Origin: Gammaproteobacteria bacterium
GTDB taxonomy: Bacteria; Pseudomonadota; Gammaproteobacteria; Xanthomonadales; Xanthomonadaceae
Direction: 5' to 3'
Length of the DNA: 14,179 nucleotides
Assembly (NCBI GenBank): GCA_012510865.1
Contig: JAAZHF010000350.1
Location: 1 to 14,179 of the forward strand
Of this stretch, positions 8,292 through 14,179 are shown piece by piece (the stretch's first letter is position 1; each line of letters starts with the position of its first letter). The translations under genes and the position numbers were made by a program. The notes beneath the pieces are model-generated. The model made no database searches. It was not told where the DNA came from and saw only the letters and a program-made list of their open reading frames with translations.

Positions 8292-9482
8292 TCAGAGGCC
8301 CGCAGCGCGCCTCCACAGGGCCCCGGCGACCGGCGGCAGGCGCCCTGCCAGCCCCAGCGCGTGCCCGCGCAGCAGCACGGCCGGGGGCGCTTCGCTGGTG
8401 TAGACCCGGTTGATGACGTCGAACGCGCGCGCCGCCAGGGTGGATTCGCTGCGTCGCAGGCGCGCCCAGCGACCGATGCGCTGCGGAGTGTCCCAGGCCT
8501 GCCGCCGTTCCAGCGCGGACGCGATCGAGTCGCGCAGCGCGGCCACGTCGCGCAGGCCGATGTTCACCCCCTGCCCGGCAAGCGGGTGCATCACGTGCGC
8601 GGCGTCGCCGAGCAGGAGCACGCGCCCGGCGGCGAAGCGCTGCGCCAGCTGCAGGCGCAGCGGGAACGCGGCGCGGGCGGAGCACGGTTCGACGCTGCCC
8701 AGGCGTCGGTCGAAGGCGCGCTCGAGGGCGTGGCCGAAGCCGCGGTCGTCCATGGCCAGCGCCGCCTCCGCCTCGTCGGTCGGCAGCGACCACACGATCG
8801 AGCACGCGCCGCCTTCGAAGGGCAGGAAGGCGAGCGGGCCGCCGGGCAGGAAGCGCTGCCATGCCGTGTCACCGTGCCCGATCGCAGTGCGGACGTAGCC
8901 CACCACGCCGGACTGCCCGTAGCCATGGCCCTCCACCCCGATGCCGGCGAGCGCGCGCAGCGTGGATCCCGCGCCGTCCGCCGCCAGGGCGATCCGGGCC
9001 GCGACCGCGCGGCCGTCGTCCAGCCGCAGGCGCACGCCGGCGGCGTCCTGCTCGAGCGCTTCCACGCGCGCCGGACAGCGCAGCGCGACGCCGGCCTCCG
9101 CGAGGCAGGCCCACAGGCGGTCGACCAGCAGCGCGTTCTCGACGATCCAGCCGAGCTCCGGCCGACCCACGCGGTCGGCGTCGAAGGCCAGTTCCCCGCC
9201 GCCGGCCGCGTCCCAGACGCGCATCATGCGGTAGGGCTGCAGCCGGTTCGGCCGGCCGTCGCGTCCGGCGATGCCGGCCCACGCGCCGATCGAGTCCAGC
9301 AGCGCGGCATTGTCGTGGGCGAAGGCGAACACCCGCAGGTCGGGCCGGTCGCGCGACCACGGCGGGGGCGCGCGCCCCTCGACCAGGACCACGGACAGGC
9401 CCAGCCGGGCCAGCGCCAGCGCCGCTGCCGCGCCCACGACCCCGCCACCGGCGACGGCGACGTCGAAACGTCCCCGGCTCAC
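8292..9482 (-). CDS. ubiI: UbiI/VisC-family ubiquinone biosynthesis flavin hydroxylase
   Basis: This is a FAD-dependent monooxygenase of the UbiH/UbiF/UbiI/COQ6 family, which hydroxylates the polyprenylated ring during ubiquinone biosynthesis at the inner face of the cytoplasmic membrane. The product is 396 aa. It has an N-terminal Rossmann FAD motif GGGVVG (12-17), the second FAD/NAD(P)H motif LAADGAGSTLR (D169, G170), and the third motif GDAAHVMHPLAGQGVNIGL (292-310) with intact GDxxHxxxP. The start is GTG at 9482, whose bases overlap the ubiH stop as GTGA; this coupling, and the FAD fold beginning a few residues later, decide the start. Because of the ubiH partner, the likely role is C5 hydroxylation (UbiI), but UbiF-like C6 activity cannot be excluded from sequence alone. 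Confidence 0.88.
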   Translation of the reverse strand: MSRGRFDVAVAGGGVVGAAAALALARLGLSVVLVEGRAPPPWSRDRPDLRVFAFAHDNAALLDSIGAWAGIAGRDGRPNRLQPYRMMRVWDAAGGGELAFDADRVGRPELGWIVENALLVDRLWACLAEAGVALRCPARVEALEQDAAGVRLRLDDGRAVAARIALAADGAGSTLRALAGIGVEGHGYGQSGVVGYVRTAIGHGDTAWQRFLPGGPLAFLPFEGGACSIVWSLPTDEAEAALAMDDRGFGHALERAFDRRLGSVEPCSARAAFPLRLQLAQRFAAGRVLLLGDAAHVMHPLAGQGVNIGLRDVAALRDSIASALERRQAWDTPQRIGRWARLRRSESTLAARAFDVINRVYTSEAPPAVLLRGHALGLAGRLPPVAGALWRRAAGL

Positions 9483-10699
9483 GTCCGCGCTCCGGCGCGG
9501 CAGGCCGCCGGCACGTCGCCGCGATAGCCCATGGCACCGCCGACCAGCCCCGCGCGCAGCCCCGGAAGCGCGGCGAGCGCCAGCAATCCGGCGCTGCGCA
9601 GCAGGGACGCGGCGTGGCCCGGGTTCGATGTGATCCTCGCCAGGCCATCCGAGAATTCCAGCGTTCGCGCGCGGTCCTCGCGGCGCCGCGCCACGTAGGC
9701 CTCCAGCAGCGCCGGCGCACCGGGGTCGCCGCCTTCGCGCGCGCAGTCCGTGAGCAGCTCCGCAAGGGTCAGTGCGTCGCGCAGGCCGAGGTTGAAGCCC
9801 TGGGCCCCGACCGGATGGATCGACTGCGCCGCGTTCCCGACCAGCACGGCGCGCGCGCGCACCGTCTCCGCGGCACGCACTGCGATCGCCGCGTAGGCGC
9901 TGCGCCTGCCCGTCGACAGCAGCCGCCCCACGCGCCAGCCGAAGGCGTCCTGGACGCGCCGGAGGAATCCCGCGTCGTCCAGCGCCGCGACCTGGTCGGC
10001 CGCCGACGCGGCGACGCCGTGCACCAGTCCCCAGGCGCGGTCGCCGCGCGGCAGGAGCGCGGTCGGGCCGTCGTCGCCCAGGCGCTCGTAGGCCGTGCCG
10101 TCGGGCGCGCGGGCCGCCTGCACGCGGGCCACCAGAAGCACCTGCCCGTAGTCGTGCCGGGTGGCGTCGATCCCCAGGGCGTCGCGCACGCCGCTGGCGG
10201 CGCCGTCGGCCCCGACGACCAGGCGTGCACGCAGCCGGGACGGGCCGTCGCCCGCGAACTCGAGGACCCGGTGGCCGCCATCGTCCGGGCCGAAGCCGGT
10301 GAAGCGGGTGGCGCGATGCCGGGTGAGGCCGGCCACGTCGGCCAGCCGCGCCTCCAGCGCCTCGCCGAAGTCGCGCGCGACCACGACCTGCCCGAACGCC
10401 TCCCGACCGTGGTCCGAGGCCTCGAGCACCACGCGCCCGAAGTCGCCGCGCCGGCTGGCGTGGATGCGGGTGATGGCACCGGTCGGGGCGCGCAGGCGCT
10501 GCATCACGCCCAGCGACCGGAGCGCGTTGACCGTGGCCTCGGCGAAGCTCAGGTTGCGCTCGTCGAACACCGGTGGCATCGCCGCCGCGGGCGCGGCCTC
10601 GACCATCGCCACGTCCAGCCCCGACCCCTCCAATGCGATCGCCAGGCTGGCCCCGCCCCGGCCGCCGCCGACCACCAGCACGTCATGTGTCGCCGTCAT
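9479..10699 (-). CDS. ubiH: 2-polyprenyl-6-methoxyphenol hydroxylase UbiH
   Basis: UbiH is the FAD monooxygenase assigned to C1 hydroxylation of the ubiquinone ring. The product is 406 aa. Motifs are the FAD Rossmann GGGRGG (11-16), VVGADGAASGVR (161-172), and the third motif as GNAAQSIHPVGAQGFNLGLRD (288-308). The GNAAQ form, replacing the usual GDAAH, is characteristic of UbiH and identifies this paralogue over its neighbour ubiI. The ATG at 10699 is chosen because VLVVGGG follows at once; a longer frame to 10759 would add a basic, unconserved stretch. No Shine-Dalgarno lies in range, and a TATCAT box ends 7 nt before the ATG, so the message may be leaderless. It is divergent from the btuM-like gene and overlaps ubiI by four bases. 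Confidence 0.93.
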   Translation of the reverse strand: MTATHDVLVVGGGRGGASLAIALEGSGLDVAMVEAAPAAAMPPVFDERNLSFAEATVNALRSLGVMQRLRAPTGAITRIHASRRGDFGRVVLEASDHGREAFGQVVVARDFGEALEARLADVAGLTRHRATRFTGFGPDDGGHRVLEFAGDGPSRLRARLVVGADGAASGVRDALGIDATRHDYGQVLLVARVQAARAPDGTAYERLGDDGPTALLPRGDRAWGLVHGVAASAADQVAALDDAGFLRRVQDAFGWRVGRLLSTGRRSAYAAIAVRAAETVRARAVLVGNAAQSIHPVGAQGFNLGLRDALTLAELLTDCAREGGDPGAPALLEAYVARRREDRARTLEFSDGLARITSNPGHAASLLRSAGLLALAALPGLRAGLVGGAMGYRGDVPAACRAGART

Positions 10700-10705
10700 G
10701 CCCGC

Positions 10706-10711
10706 ATGATA
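10706..10711 (-). promoter_or_regulatory. Candidate -10 element of ubiH, placing +1 at the start codon
   Basis: On the minus strand TATCAT (10711-10706) matches four of six sigma-70 -10 positions, including TAT at the left and T at the right. Transcription beginning 7 nt further on would fall on the A of the ubiH ATG at 10699. There is no good -35. It is interleaved with the candidate plus-strand promoter of the cobalamin cluster. Confidence 0.35.
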
Positions 10712-10735
10712 CGGCCGCCGACGCCTCCAGTTCGC

Positions 10736-10741
10736 TAGAAT
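10736..10741 (+). promoter_or_regulatory. Candidate -10 element of the cobalamin cluster
   Basis: TAGAAT within CGCTAGAATGC is a near-consensus -10 box 38 nt before the btuM-like ATG. It shares the CGCTA...TGC context seen before glnS and before the EF-hand gene. No -35 is evident. The leader (about 30 nt) is too short for a cobalamin riboswitch, and no B12-box-like element was found in the gap. Confidence 0.5.
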
Positions 10742-10779
10742 GCCCGCAACCAGCAGCAACCGTCGGAGCCGCCCGCGAG

Positions 10780-11379
10780 ATGAACACCACCCTGCAACGC
10801 GCCATCGTCCTGTCGCTGCTCGTGCTGCTGATGGCGGCCACGCGAAGCCACGTCTTCACCCACTTCACGCCGGTCCCGGACGCGACCTGGGCGGCGTTCT
10901 TCATCGGCGGCTTCTACCTGCGCAGCTGGGCCCGCTGGGCGTTCCCCGCGCTGATGGCGCTGGCCGTGCTCATCGACTACCTGGTCATCAGCCGGCAGGG
11001 CATGGACTTCTTCGCCCACTACTGCGTGTCCCCGGGCTACTGGATGCTGGTGCCCGCGCACGCGGCGATGTGGGCCGGCGGCGACTGGCTGCGCCGGCGC
11101 TACTCCGGTCCCGGGGCCGCCGCGCTTGCCCGCCTGGCCGTGGCCCTGGTGGCGTCCACCGCGGTCTGCCACCTGTTCGCGCAGGGCGGCTTCTACTGGC
11201 TCTCGCCGGCGGTCCCCGCTCCCACGGTCGCCGGCTGGGCCGCCAACTACGGCCACTGGTTCGGGCCCTACCTGTCGGCCACGGCGATGTTCGTGGCGGC
11301 GGCCGCGCTCGCGCAGGCGGTCGCCGGCGCCGTCGCGGGGCACGCGGGGATTGCCGGGCGGCGCGCGGACCGCCGCTGA
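10780..11379 (+). CDS. btuM: BtuM-like cobalamin transporter, predicted inner-membrane protein
   Basis: The 199-aa product is very hydrophobic, with five or six likely membrane helices (about 8-20, 36-68, 84-100, 113-134, 165-187) and a basic C-terminal tail. Size, topology and the motif HYCVSPGYW (C82) resemble BtuM, a solitary relative of ECF-transporter S-components. Characterised BtuM from Thiobacillus denitrificans binds cobalamin through a cysteine (Cys80) that ligates cobalt and decyanates the vitamin. The immediate partner is a PduO-type cobalamin adenosyltransferase 6 nt downstream, which strongly supports a B12 role. GGAG at 10765-10768 is a distant SD for ATG 10780, and a -10-like TAGAAT lies upstream. 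No ECF ATPase genes are nearby, as expected for BtuM. The assignment rests on recalled motif similarity plus context. Confidence 0.72.
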   Translation: MNTTLQRAIVLSLLVLLMAATRSHVFTHFTPVPDATWAAFFIGGFYLRSWARWAFPALMALAVLIDYLVISRQGMDFFAHYCVSPGYWMLVPAHAAMWAGGDWLRRRYSGPGAAALARLAVALVASTAVCHLFAQGGFYWLSPAVPAPTVAGWAANYGHWFGPYLSATAMFVAAAALAQAVAGAVAGHAGIAGRRADRR

Positions 11380-11385
11380 GCGACG

Positions 11386-11940
11386 ATGGGCAACCGCCTC
11401 TCGAAGATCTATACGCGCACCGGCGACGACGGCAGCACCGGCCTGGGCGACGGCAGCCGCACCGGCAAGGACGCCGCGCGGGTCGAAGCCTATGGCACCG
11501 TCGACGAGGCCAATTCGGCGATCGGGATGGTCCTGGCGGCGAGCCTGCCCGACGACGTCCGCGTCCTGCTGACGGCGATCCAGCACCAGCTGTTCGACCT
11601 TGGCGGCGAGCTCTGCATCCCCGGCCACGCCGCGATCGACGACGCCGACGTCGAACGGCTGGAGCAACACCTCGACCGCTACAACGCCGACCTGCCCCCG
11701 CTCAAGGAGTTCATCCTGCCCGGCGGCGGCGAGGCCTCCGCGCGCTGCCACGTGGCGCGCACCGTGGTCCGCCGGGCCGAGCGCCGCGCGGTGACGCTGG
11801 CGCGCGCGGAAGAGGTGCGGCCGCAGGCCGTGCGCTACCTCAACCGCCTGTCCGACCTGCTGTTCGTGCTCTGCCGCGTGCTGGCGAGGGCCGACGGCCA
11901 CGGCGAAGTCATCTGGCAGCACGAGCGCCGCAGGACCTGA
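11386..11940 (+). CDS. pduO: PduO-type cob(I)alamin adenosyltransferase
   Basis: This enzyme transfers the 5'-deoxyadenosyl group of ATP to cob(I)alamin, making adenosylcobalamin in the cytoplasm. The product is 184 aa, the length of the single-domain family. Signatures in order are YTRTGDDGSTGLGDG (9-23, ATP-binding N-terminal loop), VEAYGTVDEANS (33-44), FILPGG (109-114), ARCHVARTVVRRAER (119-133) and YLNRLSDLLFVLCR (151-164, active-site helix). These match the PduO/human MMAB group rather than CobA or EutT. It begins 6 nt after the btuM-like gene, so the pair would import and activate cobalamin. The stop lies 3 nt before the next gene, whose ribosome site AGGA is inside this gene's last codons. 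Confidence 0.95.
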   Translation: MGNRLSKIYTRTGDDGSTGLGDGSRTGKDAARVEAYGTVDEANSAIGMVLAASLPDDVRVLLTAIQHQLFDLGGELCIPGHAAIDDADVERLEQHLDRYNADLPPLKEFILPGGGEASARCHVARTVVRRAERRAVTLARAEEVRPQAVRYLNRLSDLLFVLCRVLARADGHGEVIWQHERRRT

Positions 11941-11943
11941 GCC

Positions 11944-12882
11944 GTGCCCGCGCAGCGGCTGCCGGTCTACACCCACGCCGCGTGCTTCGCGCATGACACC
12001 GGTCCCGGGCACGTCGAGTCCCCCGCGAGGCTCGGCGCGGTGGTGGCCGCGCTGCGCGACCACGTGCCCGGCCTGGACTGGGTCGAGGCGCCGCGCGCCA
12101 CGCGCGGCCAGCTCCTGCGCGTGCACGAACCGCTCCTCCTGCACTCGGTGCTGGAAGGCGGCGCCGGGCACGCGGTGCAGCTCGATCCCGACACCGTCCT
12201 CTCCCCGGGCTCGCCGGAAGCGGCGCTCCGGGCCGCGGGCGCGGTCGTCGCGGCGGTCGACCGGGTCATGGGCGGCGAGTCCGCCCACGCCTTCTGCGCG
12301 GTCCGTCCGCCCGGGCACCACGCGACGCCCGCCCACGCCATGGGCTTCTGCCTGTTCAACAACGTCGCGGTCGGGGCGGCGCACGCGCTCGACCGCCACG
12401 GCCTGTCGCGGGTGGCGATCGTCGACTTCGACATCCACCACGGCAACGGCACCCAGGCGATCTTCGCCGGCGACCCGCGGGTCCTCTACGCCAGCGCCCA
12501 CGAGATGCCGCTGTTCCCGGGCAGCGGCGACCCGGCCGACCGCGGCGCGCGGAACGTACACAACGCCGCCCTGCGCGCGGGCACCGGCAGCCACCGCTTC
12601 CGCGAAGCCTGGCGCGAGCGCCTGCTGCCGGCGGTGGACGCGTTCGGGCCGGAGCTCCTCATGGTGTCCGCCGGCTTCGACGGCCATCGCGCCGACCCCA
12701 CCGCCCACGTCGAACTGGAGGCCGACGACTATGCGTGGCTGACCTCCGCGCTCGTGGCGATCGCGGGCGCCCATGCCGGCGGCCGCCTGGTCTCGGTGCT
12801 CGAGGGTGGCTACGACCTCGCCGCGCTGGCCGAATGCGCGATCGCGCACGTGCAGGCACTTGCCGCAGGCGGGGACCCGTGA
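11944..12882 (+). CDS. Histone deacetylase-family amidohydrolase
   Basis: This is a zinc amidohydrolase of the HDAC/acetylpolyamine amidohydrolase/AcuC superfamily, which removes acyl groups from lysines or polyamines; the substrate here is unknown. The 312-aa product has HDTGPGHVESPARL at the N-terminus and the catalytic pair RPPGHHA (H125, H126). DFDIHHGNGTQ carries zinc ligands D163 and H165, SAGFDGH the third ligand D246, and EGGYD the transition-state Tyr Y290. All catalytic residues are present. At the residue that is Leu in HDAC6-like deacylases and Glu in HDAC10-type polyamine deacetylases, this protein has Thr253 (DPTAHV). The GTG start at 11944 follows AGGA (11932-11935) inside pduO; no upstream ATG is available. 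It is third in the cobalamin cluster, 3 nt after pduO. Confidence 0.93.
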   Translation: MPAQRLPVYTHAACFAHDTGPGHVESPARLGAVVAALRDHVPGLDWVEAPRATRGQLLRVHEPLLLHSVLEGGAGHAVQLDPDTVLSPGSPEAALRAAGAVVAAVDRVMGGESAHAFCAVRPPGHHATPAHAMGFCLFNNVAVGAAHALDRHGLSRVAIVDFDIHHGNGTQAIFAGDPRVLYASAHEMPLFPGSGDPADRGARNVHNAALRAGTGSHRFREAWRERLLPAVDAFGPELLMVSAGFDGHRADPTAHVELEADDYAWLTSALVAIAGAHAGGRLVSVLEGGYDLAALAECAIAHVQALAAGGDP

Positions 12883-12898
12883 CCGCCGCGGCGCCGTC

Positions 12899-12945
12899 AC
12901 GCGGCGTGGATTGCCGCGTCGCAGGGGATGCGGCAAGCTAGCCGC
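12899..12945 (+). promoter_or_regulatory. Overlapping, mutually exclusive hairpins upstream of lptD
   Basis: Four short strands can pair 1:2, 2:3 or 3:4. ACGCGGC (12899-12905) pairs with GCCGCGT (12913-12919). TGCCGC (12912-12917) pairs with GCGGCA (12930-12935). GCGGC (12930-12934) pairs with GCCGC (12941-12945). The layout resembles an attenuator or switching leader before lptD, or a terminator-like structure after the HDAC-family gene. There is no U tract. GC-rich sequence makes such pairings easy by chance. Confidence 0.3.
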
Positions 12946-12969
12946 CGCTCTTCCCCACCGGATCCCTGC

Positions 12970-14179
12970 GTGCGCAAAAGCCTCCGCCTGCTCCCGCTGC
13001 CGCTTTGCATCGCCTGCGCGATCGCGGCACACCATCCGGCGGCGCTGGCCGACGACGACATCGAGCCGGACTGGAGCCTGTGCCCGATCATCGAATCGGT
13101 GCCCGAGTTCCCCGACGCCCAGCCCGCGACCCCGGCACCGGGCGACCGATCGAGCCTTCCCACCGCCATCGCCGGCGACAACCTCGCCGGCATCGACGGC
13201 GAGAGCCTGGAGTACTCGGGCAACGTCACCCTGCGCCGCGGCGACCAGTTCCTGGGCGCCGACAACCTCGAGTACCGCAGCGAGACCTCCACCTATGTCG
13301 CCAGCGGCCGCGTCCGCTACCAGGACGCCGGCATGCGGCTCGTGGCCGAACGGCTCGAGGGCGACCAGGAGGCCGACACCCACCGCATCGACAACGTCAC
13401 CTACCAGCTGACCGAGCGCCGCGGCAACGGCGGCGCCGAGCGCATCGAGATGAAGGGCTCGCAGGGTGCGCTCTACGGCTCGACCTATTCCACCTGCCCG
13501 CCGGACGACCGCTGGTGGGAGCTGCGCGCCGAGCGCATCGACATCGACAACGACAAGGGCCAGGGGATCGCGCGCAGCGCCACCCTGCGCGTGGGCAAGG
13601 TGCCGGTGCTGTACGTCCCGGTCTTCGCCTTCCCGACCGACAACCGCCGCCGCACCGGCCTGCTGTATCCCAGCATCTCCTACTCCAGCCGCAACGGCTT
13701 CGACTGGCGCCAGCCGATCTACATCAACCTGGCGCCGCACTACGACATGACGCTGGAGCCGCGGCTGATGACCCGGCGCGGACTGCTGCTGGGGACCGAG
13801 TTCCGCTACCGCACCCACGGCGGCGCGGGCGTGCTGGACGTGGAGGCCCTGCCGTCCGACCGGCTCGCCCGGGACGGACGCCAGGAAGAAATCGACCAGG
13901 GGATCGCGGAAGGCAACCGGCGCAAGGACGATCGCGGCCGCCTCCGCTTCAACGGCCGCCAGAACATCGACCGCCACTGGCAGGCCCGGGCCAACCTCAA
14001 CTGGGCCAGCGACCCGCGCTACATGGAGGACTCGAGCAGCAACCTCAACGGGCGCACGAACTTCGCGATCCGCAGCGACCTCGGCGTCTACGGGCGGGGG
14101 CGCAGCTGGGACGCCGGCCTGATGGCCGACTACTGGCAGCTGGGCGACTACACCCAGGACGACCGCATCCTCCCCTACC
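12970..14179 (+). CDS. lptD: LPS-assembly outer membrane protein LptD (3' end outside window)
   Basis: LptD (Imp/OstA) is the beta-barrel that, with the lipoprotein LptE, inserts lipopolysaccharide into the outer leaflet of the outer membrane. The open frame starts at GTG 12970 and runs off the right edge after about 403 codons, roughly half of a full protein. Residues 1-27 are a signal peptide with cleavage after ALA before DDD. The N-terminal LptA-like OstA domain (about 65-200) contains LEYSGNVTLRRGDQ and GADNLEYRSETSTY. The barrel begins around VLYVPVFAFP and RRTGLLYPSISYSS. C38 and C176 (STCPPDDRWWEL) correspond to E. coli C31 and C173, half of the disulfide pairs needed for function. 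No ATG lies upstream in frame, and no strong SD is seen. The 87-nt gap before it holds the hairpin set at 12899. surA is expected downstream, beyond the window. Confidence 0.95.
   Translation, partial: MRKSLRLLPLPLCIACAIAAHHPAALADDDIEPDWSLCPIIESVPEFPDAQPATPAPGDRSSLPTAIAGDNLAGIDGESLEYSGNVTLRRGDQFLGADNLEYRSETSTYVASGRVRYQDAGMRLVAERLEGDQEADTHRIDNVTYQLTERRGNGGAERIEMKGSQGALYGSTYSTCPPDDRWWELRAERIDIDNDKGQGIARSATLRVGKVPVLYVPVFAFPTDNRRRTGLLYPSISYSSRNGFDWRQPIYINLAPHYDMTLEPRLMTRRGLLLGTEFRYRTHGGAGVLDVEALPSDRLARDGRQEEIDQGIAEGNRRKDDRGRLRFNGRQNIDRHWQARANLNWASDPRYMEDSSSNLNGRTNFAIRSDLGVYGRGRSWDAGLMADYWQLGDYTQDDRILPY

Noticed and set aside
8361..10738. Long plus-strand frames opposite ubiI and ubiH
   Set aside because: Both ubi proteins carry all three FAD-hydroxylase motifs on the minus strand; the plus-strand products are basic, low-complexity shadows.
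10700..10779. Cobalamin riboswitch before the btuM-like gene
   Set aside because: The gap is only 80 nt, the expected element is about 200 nt, and I saw no B12-box-like sequence.
10735..13977. A minus-strand open frame of 1080 codons spanning the cobalamin cluster and lptD
   Set aside because: It lies antisense to four well-identified genes and its composition (Val, Ala, Gly, Arg, His-rich, no recognisable domain) is typical of an antisense shadow of high-GC coding sequence.

Overview
The window is about 14 kb of dense, very GC-rich bacterial chromosome with almost no intergenic space. Gene content, protein similarity and the ahpF-oxyR arrangement point to a gammaproteobacterium of the Xanthomonadaceae/Lysobacteraceae (Lysobacter-, Luteimonas- or Xanthomonas-like). 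This placement comes from recognising the proteins, not from a database search. I saw no insertion sequence, phage, CRISPR, tRNA or rRNA, and base composition looks uniform, so this reads as core chromosome.

Layout. (1) 1-3851, peroxide and oxidative-damage block: ahpF (5' end outside the window) and oxyR run forward as one unit. They face msrA plus a permuted-papain (YiiX/C92-type) gene on the minus strand, and the two convergent units share the four bases CTAG as both stop codons. (2) 3981-7415, RNA-related forward operon: glnS, a zinc nucleoside deaminase and rlmM, joined by an ATGA overlap and by a nine-codon minicistron that touches both flanking genes. (3) 7515-8276, a lone exported Ala-rich protein with a C-terminal EF-hand pair. 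(4) 8292-10699, minus-strand ubiquinone hydroxylase pair ubiH-ubiI with a GTGA overlap. (5) 10780-12882, forward cobalamin cluster: a BtuM-like membrane transporter, a PduO-type cobalamin adenosyltransferase and a histone-deacetylase-family amidohydrolase, spaced by 6 and 3 nt. (6) 12970 to the right edge, lptD with a GTG start, running off the window.

How they work together: ahpF, oxyR and msrA are a peroxide sensing, reduction and repair set. UbiH and UbiI are ring hydroxylases of ubiquinone biosynthesis. BtuM plus PduO would import cobalamin and convert it to the adenosyl coenzyme. No wholly new system is evident. The points most worth a second look are the BtuM candidate with its single conserved-type cysteine, the unusual HDAC-family enzyme in the same transcription unit, the minicistron bridge before rlmM, a possibly leaderless ubiH, the EF-hand protein, and a set of mutually exclusive hairpins just before lptD.
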